From NCBI RefSeq assembly GCF_014218355.1, contig NZ_AP023368.1, positions 4,403,501-4,467,500 on the forward strand: a stretch of 64,000 bases of DNA, in the 5' to 3' direction. Every line of letters begins with the position of its first letter. Position 1 is the stretch's first letter. The position numbers were made by a program, and so were the translations under genes. The notes under the pieces are model-generated. The model was not told the DNA's origin, did no database searches, and saw nothing but the letters and a program-made list of their open reading frames with translations. Below, piece by piece: positions 8,283 to 17,807 of this stretch. Source of the stretch: Anaerocolumna chitinilytica. Its GTDB lineage: Bacteria > Bacillota > Clostridia > Lachnospirales > Lachnospiraceae.

Positions 8283-8415
8283 TCTTAACCAGCATTTTTT
8301 CCTCCAATTATGCATATATAAAAGTAATTCCCATTATTCTGTACATTAACAGTTGGAAATATTTGAATAGATTTTTGGGTTAGTGCTTGTAAACAGCGCT
8401 ACATGGAGGACTATT

Positions 8416-9678
8416 ATGGATAATACCGATAAAACATTGCGGCCGATCGTAAAGGATCAATATTACGGAAATCTTCAGATACAGGTAGTTTGTGAAGCCG
8501 GTCGCAGGCCTATCGATACTGCTACCATTAAGATTTATGACAGACAAAATCCTGATGAACTAATAGAAAGTCTTACCACTGATATCTCCGGTATTACTAA
8601 AATAATCGCACTGAAAGCCCCATTATTGGAATATAGTATGGAGCCCTCCGAACCAATGCCATACTCTGAATATTTAGTGGTGGCGAGTGCTCCTGGTCTT
8701 CAGACAGTTATTATCGATGGAGTTCAGATACTACCGGAAACAACTTCCATTCAATTAATCCGTCTTCCAGTGCTGGACAGTACAAATGAAACCTCAAAAG
8801 TATATGTAATCGGCCCGCATTTCCTCTATGGTGGTTATCCCATAAAGGTATTCGAACCGGAGGTAAAAGAAATGCCGGAAACAGATGCTACCATCACGAT
8901 ACCTGAATATCTAATCGTACATAATGGTATACCAAGTGACGCATCCGCTCCGGACTATTATGTTGAATACAAGGACTATATTAAAAATGTAGTCTCAAGT
9001 ATAGCCTATGCCAATTGGACAAAGGAATCCCTTTATGCCGTAATTCTCTCGGTTCTGTCATTTTCTCTTAACCGTTATTTTACTAACTGGTATCAAAGAC
9101 AGGGCTACTCTTTTCACATAACTTCCTCTACCGCTTATGACCAGTTATGGCTCTTTCGCCGGAACATCTATGAGAATATCAGCATTGCTGTAGACTACAT
9201 GTTCAATTTATTTTTGGCGAGACCCGGTATCCTGCAGCCAATCCTGACACAAAGCTGCCGTGGGAATATCCTCGACTGCCCTAATATGATGTCACTTTGG
9301 GGTGCCAAAGCACTGGCTGATACCGGCTACGATACCATGTATATCCTCCATTTTTATTACGGAGATACTCTTTATATCAGTTACAGCAATGACATCGACA
9401 GTGTGGATTTTCCTTGGCAGGGGGAGCCTCTAAAAAAAGGAAGCCAGGATGGAAATATACGCGGGCTGCAAAAAATGCTCAATCTCTTAGCCCGTGTTTA
9501 TCCCGCAATTCCCTTATTAGAGGAAGACAATATCTACGGTCCTATGACAGAAGCCGCTGTAACGGACTTTCAGAGAATAGCCCATTTGCCGGAAACAGGG
9601 GTGGTAGATTCTGCCACCTGGTATTCTCTCACCACCTTTTATAATACTCTCATGAGTGCTGAGCAGCGCTGTCAATAA
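8416..9678 (+). CDS. SpoIID-like protein with a C-terminal peptidoglycan-binding domain
   Basis: A 420-residue protein. The N-terminal third looks beta-rich. Residues ~190-340 resemble the SpoIID/LytB amidase-enhancer domain: MMSLWGAKALADTGYDTMYI followed by HFYYGD corresponds to the conserved GMSQWGA...A..GY..ILxHYY block, and Cys-containing TQSCRGN precedes it. Residues ~350-415 form a PG_binding_1 domain (GSQDGNIRGLQKMLNLL, YGPMTEAAVTDFQ, LPETGVVDSATW). No signal peptide is visible, so it may act in the mother cell or spore. ATG 8416 is 6 bases after GGAGG. A role in spore cell-wall remodelling is inferred from the domains. Confidence 0.75.
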   Translation: MDNTDKTLRPIVKDQYYGNLQIQVVCEAGRRPIDTATIKIYDRQNPDELIESLTTDISGITKIIALKAPLLEYSMEPSEPMPYSEYLVVASAPGLQTVIIDGVQILPETTSIQLIRLPVLDSTNETSKVYVIGPHFLYGGYPIKVFEPEVKEMPETDATITIPEYLIVHNGIPSDASAPDYYVEYKDYIKNVVSSIAYANWTKESLYAVILSVLSFSLNRYFTNWYQRQGYSFHITSSTAYDQLWLFRRNIYENISIAVDYMFNLFLARPGILQPILTQSCRGNILDCPNMMSLWGAKALADTGYDTMYILHFYYGDTLYISYSNDIDSVDFPWQGEPLKKGSQDGNIRGLQKMLNLLARVYPAIPLLEEDNIYGPMTEAAVTDFQRIAHLPETGVVDSATWYSLTTFYNTLMSAEQRCQ

Positions 9679-9712
9679 TAGAAAAGGTGTACTGTGCAGA
9701 GCAAATCCGCTT

Positions 9713-11950
9713 TTAGCGTAGGAGCTCTGCCAGTTCTCCCATATAAACAATATGAAGTTCATGAAGGGCTCTGGTAATTGCTACGTATAAAAGTTTGGCA
9801 TCTGCATCATTCTTCTCGTAATTGTTAATGTCCGGGTTCCATAAAAGTACGCTGTCAAATTCCAGACCTTTTGTCATATGAATGGGCAGTACCATGATTC
9901 CATTGGTAAAATTCATCTCCTCCATATCTTCTTTTAAAGGTTCCAGGGTTATAAATTCTTTCAGCTTACTGTGTACAAACTTAGTTTCTTCTTCCGTCCT
10001 GCAAATAACCGCCTGGGTGGTATAGCCAGCTTCCTTACTATGATTTATGATCTCGGCTGTTTTAAGAATCATCTCCGTCTCTTCTAATGCCTGGTAGATA
10101 GAAACCTCATTGCCATGTCTGATAATCGGTTCAATTTCATAAGTTTTAAAAGTAGCATGCCGTAATACCCTGCTTGCGTAATTTGATATCTCCACAGTGT
10201 TTCGATAACTTTTTGCCAGCACGTAGAATTTATCCTTCTCTTCAGAAAATACCTTCTGTCTTAAGGATTCCCAGTCGTTCATTCCGGTGTCATAATGAAT
10301 ATTCTGAGTAATGTCTCCCATAATGGTATAGGTACATTCTGCAAATAATTGTTTCATACAATAGAAGACGGATACTCCGAAATCCTGTGCTTCATCCACA
10401 ATAATATGGCTGACAAATTCAAAATCTCTGGTTTCCTTCAGTCTTCTCTTTAGGAAGGTCAGCATGGCAAGATCATAAATGTCGATTTCCTTTGCAGTAA
10501 AATCACTGATTAACAGCTTCACCACATCGTTACCCGGTATGGAATATCCAAAACTTTTAAATTTATCTGCTTCCAACAGACTTTTTAAAAATTCCAGATA
10601 CATCTCTTCCAGGTTGTATTTCGTATTTTTCTTTCCAAAGTACTCTTTGTACTTCTTCGTCTCGATACTGATTATTTCCTTTTCCTGCTGCTCTCTTTCA
10701 TTTATCAGCTTAACCTTACTAACAAGGCGTTTATTTAAGAGCTCTTGCTTTTCTGACAAGGGTTTTTCTTTAAATATCGTCAGAAACTCACGTATTTCAT
10801 TTTCCGGATAGATGTTTTTATCGTGATAAATGATGTCTTCCGGCCGAATAATAGTTGATTCATACCATTCCAGGTAATATTCCAAGGCTTTGATAAAGTC
10901 CAAAGAACCTTTATAGCGCTTTAATAAAGTTCTGGTATCTGACTTCTCTTTAATCTTTGAACAGCTTTTTGCAAATGGACTGATAAGTTTATATTTCTTC
11001 TTTTTCAGGTCAAAGTCCTTATCCAACAGGGAGATTAAGAATTCCTCCAGGGTCATCTGGTTGATATTATAAACATCCAGATTAGGCAGAACCCCCGTAA
11101 TATAATTTAAGAGCATCTTATTACTGCCGATAATATAAAACTCATCCGAACGGCACCGCTCCTTATAATTATAAAGGATATAGGATATACGGTGCATCGC
11201 AACTGTCGTCTTACCGCTTCCCGCAACTCCCTGCACAATTACGCTGTGCCAGGGTGTATCCCTGATAATATCATTCTGCTCTTTTTGGATAGTCGCAATG
11301 ATTTCACCTAATACCACCTCTTTGTTTTTACCAAGGTATTTTGTAAGAAATTCATCATTTGCTATAACATCCGTATCATAATAGTCTACCAGTTTACTTT
11401 CTGCGATCTCAAAGGTTCTCTTTAAGTCCAGTCCAATGTGAATCTTGTCACCATAAGGAGACAGATAGGAGCTTTCACCCACATCACTGTCGTAATAAAC
11501 ACTGGAAACAGGAGCCCTCCAGTCTACTACAATGATTTCCGTACTGCTCTTACTGACTCCGTTTTTCCCAATGTATAAGGAGAATTGTTTTTTCTCCTCC
11601 TCTTCCTCCAGTCCTTCTTTTACCTCCATCCCCAGCTCTCGGTAGTCGATTCGCCCAAAGAAAGGTTTCTTAAGTGCCGCAATATTTTTACTCAGAGAAC
11701 GCTCCAAATCCGTCTGTCTGCTAATTCCCATAACAAGATCATTGTGAAGCTCCGGGTTATTGGACCGGTAATTGTCATACATTTCCTTGGTTTCGGCACG
11801 AACCTTTGTAAGTTCCGCACTCTGTGTTTCCACATTATACTGTATGATCTGTACACATTCCTTTAAATGCTCATCTTCCCTTTCCCACTCACTTCTTAGC
11901 TCTTCATGTCTTTCCGCCAAAGGGCTTTCGCCCATTTTTACATTCTCCAT
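9713..11950 (-). CDS. helD: HelD-type RNA polymerase recycling helicase-like ATPase
   Basis: A 745-residue UvrD/Rep-superfamily protein. The N-terminal ~80 residues are charged and helical, like the coiled coil that HelD inserts into RNA polymerase. Walker A is GVAGSGKTT near 243. The DExQ-type motif is VDEAQDF near 520, and late motifs LPIHMTKGLEFDSVLLW and YVAITRA are present. Known HelD proteins release stalled RNA polymerase from DNA using ATP, and some protect from rifamycins. The length and coiled-coil start fit HelD better than UvrD or PcrA. The ATG is 5 bases after AGGAGGG. It converges with the SpoIID-like gene with a 34-base gap. Confidence 0.88.
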   Translation of the reverse strand: MENVKMGESPLAERHEELRSEWEREDEHLKECVQIIQYNVETQSAELTKVRAETKEMYDNYRSNNPELHNDLVMGISRQTDLERSLSKNIAALKKPFFGRIDYRELGMEVKEGLEEEEEKKQFSLYIGKNGVSKSSTEIIVVDWRAPVSSVYYDSDVGESSYLSPYGDKIHIGLDLKRTFEIAESKLVDYYDTDVIANDEFLTKYLGKNKEVVLGEIIATIQKEQNDIIRDTPWHSVIVQGVAGSGKTTVAMHRISYILYNYKERCRSDEFYIIGSNKMLLNYITGVLPNLDVYNINQMTLEEFLISLLDKDFDLKKKKYKLISPFAKSCSKIKEKSDTRTLLKRYKGSLDFIKALEYYLEWYESTIIRPEDIIYHDKNIYPENEIREFLTIFKEKPLSEKQELLNKRLVSKVKLINEREQQEKEIISIETKKYKEYFGKKNTKYNLEEMYLEFLKSLLEADKFKSFGYSIPGNDVVKLLISDFTAKEIDIYDLAMLTFLKRRLKETRDFEFVSHIIVDEAQDFGVSVFYCMKQLFAECTYTIMGDITQNIHYDTGMNDWESLRQKVFSEEKDKFYVLAKSYRNTVEISNYASRVLRHATFKTYEIEPIIRHGNEVSIYQALEETEMILKTAEIINHSKEAGYTTQAVICRTEEETKFVHSKLKEFITLEPLKEDMEEMNFTNGIMVLPIHMTKGLEFDSVLLWNPDINNYEKNDADAKLLYVAITRALHELHIVYMGELAELLR

Positions 11951-12115
11951 GATACCCTCCTATAGGTCTAGTTTGCACGGGTCTACTGCGAACTAATGGT
12001 TTAAGTCCGGTTAACAGGTTACCTGTATCATATTAAAGGAAATTTTAAAAAAATACTAGACTTTTCTTTTCAATTATGGTATCATTCATAATGTAGTTTA
12101 CCTAAAGGTAAGGAA

Positions 12116-12143
12116 AAAGCTGTCAGACAATTCTGACAGCTTT
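12116..12143. terminator. Strong bidirectional intrinsic terminator
   Basis: AAAGCTGTCAGA and TCTGACAGCTTT are exact 12-bp complements around CAAT. A T-rich run follows on the plus strand and TTTTTCC on the minus strand. It closes the XRE regulator gene on the minus strand and separates it from helD. Confidence 0.85.
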
Positions 12144-12197
12144 ATTTTTTTCTATTATAATCCTTCCTTGTCTTAAGACTGCTTGTAAAACCCTTAC

Positions 12198-13001
12198 TTA
12201 CACCGGTAATTCTCTTATAATATCATCAGCAAGTTTGTTTATCTCCTTTGTGCCATCTATCTTTTCATCCAATAATTCCACGATCTTAATCAGATTATGT
12301 AAGTTCCCTTTTTTCTCGTAGATTTGAATTAATAATTTCTGAAACTGTATCAGGGATATTTTCTCCGGTACGACTCCCTTTATGATTTCGGGGTGCTTCT
12401 CTGCCAGATTATCTGTAAGACTCTTCGTCAGTTGTTTATTAATTATCTTTCCATATTGGCTGATGGAAACCTTCTCCAAATCCGTGTAGATTTGTGTAAA
12501 GGATACCTCTTCTTCCCTTGTAAAGGTACTCTCATATAGTATTTCATCATAGGCTAGAATACGGTAGGAGAACTTATCCATCTCTTCCCTGTCTCTGATT
12601 CGTATCTTTGGCAGCAGTAAGCCCAGAGAACCTGCCAGCCTTTTTCTGATATCCGATAATGCTGCAAATCTTCCGGTACTTTCCTCATATGCAGCTGCTA
12701 CCAGTCCGGTACCGATTTCTAGCAGCAAAGGTTCAGCCAGGATATTCTCCAATACTTCCCCAGAAGGTTTCCCTTCACTCTTTTCTGAAAAATCCATACG
12801 TTCCTCACCCTGAAACATATAGTCCAGAGAACAATTTAGAAGGTGGCTAAGAGATACTGCCAGCTCAATATCCGGATACCCCATCCCTCTCTCCCACTTC
12901 GATATAGCCTGAGGTGTAACACCAAGCCTTAAGGCAAGTTCTTCCTGGGTAAAATGATTATCTTTTCTTGCCTGTATTAATCTGTTTTCAAAACCATTCA
13001 T
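12198..13001 (-). CDS. XRE-family transcriptional regulator
   Basis: A 267-residue protein. Residues ~6-60 form a Cro/CI-type helix-turn-helix: FTQEELALRLGVTPQAISKW, then ERGMGYPDIELAVSLSHLL. The remaining ~200 residues are a helical domain of unknown ligand with repeated Leu/Ile heptad-like spacing. The ATG is preceded by GGAGGAAGG. It is transcribed alone and ends at the terminator at 12116-12143. It could regulate itself or a neighbour, but no operator stands out. Confidence 0.85.
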   Translation of the reverse strand: MNGFENRLIQARKDNHFTQEELALRLGVTPQAISKWERGMGYPDIELAVSLSHLLNCSLDYMFQGEERMDFSEKSEGKPSGEVLENILAEPLLLEIGTGLVAAAYEESTGRFAALSDIRKRLAGSLGLLLPKIRIRDREEMDKFSYRILAYDEILYESTFTREEEVSFTQIYTDLEKVSISQYGKIINKQLTKSLTDNLAEKHPEIIKGVVPEKISLIQFQKLLIQIYEKKGNLHNLIKIVELLDEKIDGTKEINKLADDIIRELPV

Positions 13002-13223
13002 TGCTTTCCTTCCTCCGTATAAGTACTGTTCCTTTAAGGATTATTTGATATTTAGTGTTATCATTATAATACCAGAGGATAAATGAGAAGTAAAACAACG
13101 AAAGGTTCATATGCTTCTAAACGGGAGGAAATACTTATAATCGGCTGAATCTTATATAGTTACAAAATGACGTGCCTCTTATCTAAATGGTATTGTATTT
13201 CTTATGTCCTGTTTTTATCTATT

Positions 13224-14501
13224 TCAGATCTGTCTTGCATCAAGCAATCTTAAAATATAATCATATATTTTATTAACAACGCTTTTATCCTTGAAGCAGA
13301 AAGCTTTGTAATCCTTCATTAAGAAATCTTCTTCCCTAGGTGATGATTGTAGAATAATATTAATCGTGTTTACAGAAGGATTAATATATTTCCGAATAGT
13401 ATCGTTTACTTCATCAATCATCAATATCCTTATATCATATTCCATAAATTCTTTCATACTTGATGATAAGTATTCTATAGTGTATTGTTCCTGGAGATTA
13501 ATAATCATTACATCAGGTTCATATATGCTATAAACTTGATTTAGAATATGTCTGTCTGTTATAATATCTGCCCTATCTTCATTAAAATTATTAATTGGTA
13601 TTATCCCATTACAAATATCCTCCTCTGTATTTTTAGAGCATACAGAAATAGCATTATATCCATCTCTACGAAATAATGCACGCAGACTGTTGCTAATATC
13701 TTTCATGTTATTACCGGAAATATTGAGAATATTTATAGTGGGACAATTAATTACTTTCTGTTCATATTTTATCTGTTGATACTTATAATAATCTGTTCCT
13801 ATCAGTAATTTATTAGAACTATGTTTTAGTTCCTGCTTTATTTCAGCAAGACTTAATTCCGGCCTTTTCTTTATAATCTCACTAACAGCAAAAGTTATAT
13901 AGGGAGCAGCATAACTGTTACATAAAGATGTTACTTCCTCACATCCGTTATAGTTCTTAATCCGGTGCATACTTCCTGTAATACAATCTATGCCATCTGG
14001 TATATAGGAATTATAAATATATTCGCCAGCTTTCACTATATCCCTCAAATCACATTTAACTCCGATAACTTCTTTGAAGGAAGCAGGTGCTGTAAAAATA
14101 TTTTGATTATGGCATGCCGCTACAATAATCAGACCTTTTGAAGTAACTCTTTGTATAGTTTCTTCAATCTCTTTAAAGTCTTTATAATACACCGATCCTG
14201 CACTCAAATTCACCAGGTGAATCTTCTGTTCCACACACCATTCTAATGCCCTGATCAATTGAGCTTTCAAGCCTTTTTGTGTACCTTTCGTTAGTATTTT
14301 TATACTTGATAAGCTAACTTCTTTCGCATATTTTCTGATAATAGCAGCGCAGGTTGTTCCATGTGAATTTTCATAGGTATCATAGCCGTATCTAGTTTGG
14401 ATTATAAGGTCTTGCGTTATTTCAATATTATAATCCAATTGTCCGATATTATAGTAATCTTCGTTAATTCCATCATCTATAATCGCTATATGTATACTCA
14501 T
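13224..14501 (-). CDS. Subtilisin-like (S8) protease of the RiPP cluster with an extra C-terminal domain
   Basis: A 425-residue protein. Residues 1-245 are a compact S8 domain with the triad in place: Asp9 (AIIDDG), His47 (SHGTTCAA), Ser196 (CNSYAAP, replacing the usual GTSMAAP) and oxyanion Asn132. There is no signal peptide or prodomain, so it should act in the cytoplasm. Residues ~252-425 form a second domain starting CPTINILNISGNN. It resembles the C-terminal half of the neighbouring maturation protein. The gene is the last of the RiPP cluster, 5 bases after the carrier-like gene. Since the exporter lacks a C39 peptidase domain, this is the likely leader protease; that is inference. Confidence 0.82.
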   Translation of the reverse strand: MSIHIAIIDDGINEDYYNIGQLDYNIEITQDLIIQTRYGYDTYENSHGTTCAAIIRKYAKEVSLSSIKILTKGTQKGLKAQLIRALEWCVEQKIHLVNLSAGSVYYKDFKEIEETIQRVTSKGLIIVAACHNQNIFTAPASFKEVIGVKCDLRDIVKAGEYIYNSYIPDGIDCITGSMHRIKNYNGCEEVTSLCNSYAAPYITFAVSEIIKKRPELSLAEIKQELKHSSNKLLIGTDYYKYQQIKYEQKVINCPTINILNISGNNMKDISNSLRALFRRDGYNAISVCSKNTEEDICNGIIPINNFNEDRADIITDRHILNQVYSIYEPDVMIINLQEQYTIEYLSSSMKEFMEYDIRILMIDEVNDTIRKYINPSVNTINIILQSSPREEDFLMKDYKAFCFKDKSVVNKIYDYILRLLDARQI

Positions 14502-14506
14502 TGGAA

Positions 14507-14794
14507 TTAAACTGCTTCCCTTTCGTACACTTCACATAAAAGTTCTATAATGTTGTTAATGGTTTTAAATTTACCTTGTATAATAAACTCTTGTGGAATC
14601 TTAATATTACATTCTTTTTCAAGATCAAAGTAGAGATAAAGTAAGTCTCTTGCATTAAATCCCCAATCGTATCCCAACAACTGTATATCTAAAAATGTAG
14701 CGTCTTTTTGATCAATATTAATATGAAACCTATTCAGGAAAATTCTATTTACTTTCTCATACGCCTTATCATAATTTGACGATATCCTGTCCAT
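14507..14794 (-). CDS. Acyl-carrier-related protein of the peptide maturation system
   Basis: A 95-residue helical protein with the overall pattern of acyl carrier proteins. The segment FDLEKECNIKIP matches the helix II end LEEEFGIEIP. The position aligned with the phosphopantetheine-bearing Ser of the DSL motif is Ala48 (WGFNARDL), so it cannot carry a normal prosthetic group there. From memory it fits the acyl-carrier-related family of clostridial peptide clusters (TIGR04067). It may be a docking protein. ATG 14794 is 6 bases after AGGAAAGGA, better placed than ATG 14800. It lies between the maturation-protein and protease genes. Confidence 0.75.
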   Translation of the reverse strand: MDRISSNYDKAYEKVNRIFLNRFHINIDQKDATFLDIQLLGYDWGFNARDLLYLYFDLEKECNIKIPQEFIIQGKFKTINNIIELLCEVYEREAV

Positions 14795-14951
14795 TTTCAT
14801 TCCTTTCCTTTCTTTACTTCCTAATCCGAAGTTCAGATATTTACATACCCCACTTCAAGTGCTATACATGTAACATAGCAATGCCTAGTTCGAAATCCTT
14901 GAAACCCAACGAAGGAACCTAATATCACCATCTTGATAAACGGATTATAAT

Positions 14952-16130
14952 CTACAAAATTTCTATATCTGAATAATTACTTAACCTATTTATAATATCA
15001 TCCGCCATCGAAATCCCATGCTCTTTATTAAATATATTAAAAATCATTTTATTATCATTTTCATATTTCTTGATTTTTTGATTAATAAAATCACTCTCTA
15101 ACTTAATATAAGTATCTCCGCTTAATCTCAATACAGATTCCCAGTCCATTTGGATATTGGCCAGATTAAAAGAATCGACCTCAAAACCGAATCTATACTT
15201 TGATAAAACACTTAAATTATCCAGATATTCAACTTTGAAATCTTCATAAAAAACACTCATAATTACATAGTCAGGGTCTATTGCCTGAGATATTTCATAT
15301 GCGTATATTCCGAATTTATTAGTAAATTTATCATTCACTTTTGTGATACCGCCAGGAATACCAATAATAATGATATCCGGAGCTTCAGCTTCCTCAATTG
15401 CTTTTACATAATCATGATACATCAATATCTTATCAACTTCTGAAATCGTGTTATCGTACAGAAAGCTCGGAAATGAATGTCCTCCTATCATCTCACAATA
15501 ATTTCTTGATCCAATAAGAGTTATACTATATCCCAGCTTCTCAAGCTGTTCTTTTATTGTTAACTGTATCTCAAATTTAGAACTTCGTTCCGTTACACCC
15601 ATTACAAAGATAACCGGAGTCTTTATTTTCCCGATACTTTCATATGCATTAGATTTACTTTTATATTCCATACCACTAACTTTTAATTTATTTCTGAAAT
15701 TATAATTACTATTCCTATCAATTTCTTTTATTTCACTATTAATAAATGAAAATTGACATCTTTTTTGACTGCTTAATTCAATTATTTCATCAAGGTATTT
15801 ATTCTCAAGTTGAATTAGACTGACAATATTTTTATTATTTTTAATAGCTTCTTTCATTTTATTAATTATATCTGTTTCCATACCGTTATAGTATTGACTA
15901 TCACAAAAGATAACAGTATCACACTGGTCTAATACTTTAGAAAAATCATCTTCTAATACCATTCCGGTATCGCATCCTCCGTCAATATATGAGAGGTCTT
16001 TATCGCCATACCCCCATCCCTTTGGTGATACAAGTCCAACAATTTCATATTCCTTCAATAAAGCCTTATGTCGTATAACCGGACATATCTCTATGTCCAC
16101 CGGATAAAGAATTGCCTTCTTCTTTAACAT
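14952..16130 (-). CDS. Peptide maturation system protein (TIGR04066-like)
   Basis: A 392-residue soluble protein that I place, from memory, in the clostridial natural-product maturation family TIGR04066. The first ~130 residues contain a Rossmann-like start (KAILYPVDIEICPVIRHKAL). The second half begins near 171 (TPVIFVMGVTERSSKFEIQL) and has EAPDIIIIGIPGG, again a nucleotide-fold-like alternation. No enzymatic motif is certain. ATG 16130 follows TGAGGGA by 5 bases; a GTG at 16142 is part of that site. It follows the radical SAM gene by 36 bases. Its second half is paralogous in appearance to the C-terminal domain of the S8 protease. Confidence 0.72.
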   Translation of the reverse strand: MLKKKAILYPVDIEICPVIRHKALLKEYEIVGLVSPKGWGYGDKDLSYIDGGCDTGMVLEDDFSKVLDQCDTVIFCDSQYYNGMETDIINKMKEAIKNNKNIVSLIQLENKYLDEIIELSSQKRCQFSFINSEIKEIDRNSNYNFRNKLKVSGMEYKSKSNAYESIGKIKTPVIFVMGVTERSSKFEIQLTIKEQLEKLGYSITLIGSRNYCEMIGGHSFPSFLYDNTISEVDKILMYHDYVKAIEEAEAPDIIIIGIPGGITKVNDKFTNKFGIYAYEISQAIDPDYVIMSVFYEDFKVEYLDNLSVLSKYRFGFEVDSFNLANIQMDWESVLRLSGDTYIKLESDFINQKIKKYENDNKMIFNIFNKEHGISMADDIINRLSNYSDIEIL

Positions 16131-16166
16131 AGATTCCCTCACAATCTAATAATCTATTAAATTATT

Positions 16167-17573
16167 TTAGCTTGTAAATTTATATCCAAATTCTATCAAG
16201 GTACATATGTCCTTTAGGTTATCTTCTGCCCTTTTTACTGAACCATAACATCTTTCAGCTTTTATGTCCTTTTCCATCCCTTTTCCACTATCTGCGGATG
16301 CTATACACTGATTGCAAAATCTTATCGCCCAACAGTCTTTACATTTGTCTTCCGTTAACTTACCAACATTTAATATCTGCCGCACTCTATTTAGATCTAA
16401 CCCGTCTTCAATATTTCCTATCCTTGTGACACTTGATGTTTCACTTACCTTTTCACAGGGATAGAACTCTCCGAAAGCATTAAGGAACAACCGTTGAGTT
16501 CCGGGAATACATGGTCCGCCATGATGCATTTTTTCAGGTAACTTCTCCGATTTGCAAAAATGATCATAAATGTCTTGTAATTGTCCGATTCTTGAATTTA
16601 CAAGCTTAGATATGTATTTTTCATCCAACTTATCCAATTTCGATAAAAATAATTTAAACAGCTCATAATTCATTTCAATATAGTATGCTTCATCATATCC
16701 AATTTGCGTTTTAGAGTAATAGTTTGATATCTGGGAATACATAACTGCCGATTCTTTTATTGTATCGAAATCATCAAAGAATTCGTGTACACATTTTAAA
16801 TCATTCTGGGGATCCAATACGGCATTAAAAGTCACATTTTTCATATATTCAGGGCATTCTTTTTTGATCAACTGAATATTTTCAACTACTTTGTCAAATG
16901 TACCACATTTATTAAATACAAACTTTCTATTTTTATCGTGGATTTCTTTTGGTCCATCCAAACTAATTACCATATGAATGTTATTCCGGTTAAAATATTC
17001 AATAATTTCTTTCGTTATTAACGTTGCATTGGTTGTGATTGTAAATATCACTTCTTTCCCAACTGCATTTCTATTAACATACTCCACAATATTTTGAATT
17101 AGCTCAAATTCAAGTAACGGCTCACCACCATAAAATCCAACTGCAACCTTTTTTAGATCTGACGACCTGGCAATCAGAAAGTCAATACCCTTCTTAGCTA
17201 ACTCCAGAGTCATTCTTTTATTTGTATGCTGTCTGTTATCATATCCTCCTGAATAGGAACAGTACTCACATCGTAAATTACATTGTTGTGTTACTTGCAG
17301 GCACACCATTAGTACTCTATTTGATATATAATCTTCCAAGATTTCATCAGCAGGATGCAATATCTCCTGCACCCTGTTAGAGGACAGAAACCCCTTTTCT
17401 TTTAAATGCTGAATCTTTTCTATTACATTTAGATTATTACAAATAAGGTCGGTGTCATTATTCAAGTATTTCCAAGTATCCTTTTCTACTTTAATAATTG
17501 AATTTTTATTGACATCATAAATATAAAAATTTCCATAAGTTTTAAACAAATGAATAAATGGCTTATTATCCAT
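16167..17573 (-). CDS. ccpM: Cys-rich peptide radical SAM maturase (CcpM type)
   Basis: A 468-residue radical SAM enzyme. The 4Fe-4S/SAM motif CNLRCEYC places Cys98, Cys102 and Cys105 in the CxxxCxxC pattern, followed by FYGGEPLLEF. A SPASM/twitch region holds further Cys from ~350 to 440: GGPCIPG, FYPCEK and CKDCWAIRFCNQC. Such domains bind auxiliary clusters and are typical of enzymes making thioether crosslinks from Cys. The N-terminal ~75 residues may be the precursor-binding region. GAGGAG is 8 bases before the ATG. The Cys-rich precursor gene is directly upstream. The expected chemistry, thioether formation on the precursor, is inferred from family and context. Confidence 0.88.
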   Translation of the reverse strand: MDNKPFIHLFKTYGNFYIYDVNKNSIIKVEKDTWKYLNNDTDLICNNLNVIEKIQHLKEKGFLSSNRVQEILHPADEILEDYISNRVLMVCLQVTQQCNLRCEYCSYSGGYDNRQHTNKRMTLELAKKGIDFLIARSSDLKKVAVGFYGGEPLLEFELIQNIVEYVNRNAVGKEVIFTITTNATLITKEIIEYFNRNNIHMVISLDGPKEIHDKNRKFVFNKCGTFDKVVENIQLIKKECPEYMKNVTFNAVLDPQNDLKCVHEFFDDFDTIKESAVMYSQISNYYSKTQIGYDEAYYIEMNYELFKLFLSKLDKLDEKYISKLVNSRIGQLQDIYDHFCKSEKLPEKMHHGGPCIPGTQRLFLNAFGEFYPCEKVSETSSVTRIGNIEDGLDLNRVRQILNVGKLTEDKCKDCWAIRFCNQCIASADSGKGMEKDIKAERCYGSVKRAEDNLKDICTLIEFGYKFTS

Positions 17574-17763
17574 ACTATTAACTCCTCTATACAGCCCTTA
17601 ATAAATTAATATGGGGTATTTTAGCAAAGCAATTCCTTGGACTTATTAAAATGATTTATCCTTATGTAAACCCAAAAGTGATCAATATATCCCCTTGTCT
17701 TTGTTAATGCAACGTAGGCTAAAGATTTACAATATAATTCATTTCTTTACTGCAAATATTTTA

Positions 17764-17795
17764 TTAGAGGACTACTATATAATGTAGTCCTCTAA
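17764..17795 (-). terminator. 12-bp hairpin between precursor and maturase genes
   Basis: TTAGAGGACTAC (17764-17775) and GTAGTCCTCTAA (17784-17795) are exact complements with an 8-base loop. It lies 12 bases past the precursor stop codon and about 190 bases before the maturase. On the minus strand it is followed by AATAAAATATTT rather than a pure T run, so it may act as a leaky terminator or an mRNA-stabilising end that raises precursor over enzyme. Confidence 0.7.
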
Positions 17796-17807
17796 TATCA
17801 TATTAAC

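Noticed and set aside
7966..8349. A 127-residue plus-strand frame overlapping the YkgJ-like gene
   Set aside because: The overlapping 83-residue frame has the YkgJ motifs and a well-placed ribosome binding site; this one has neither.
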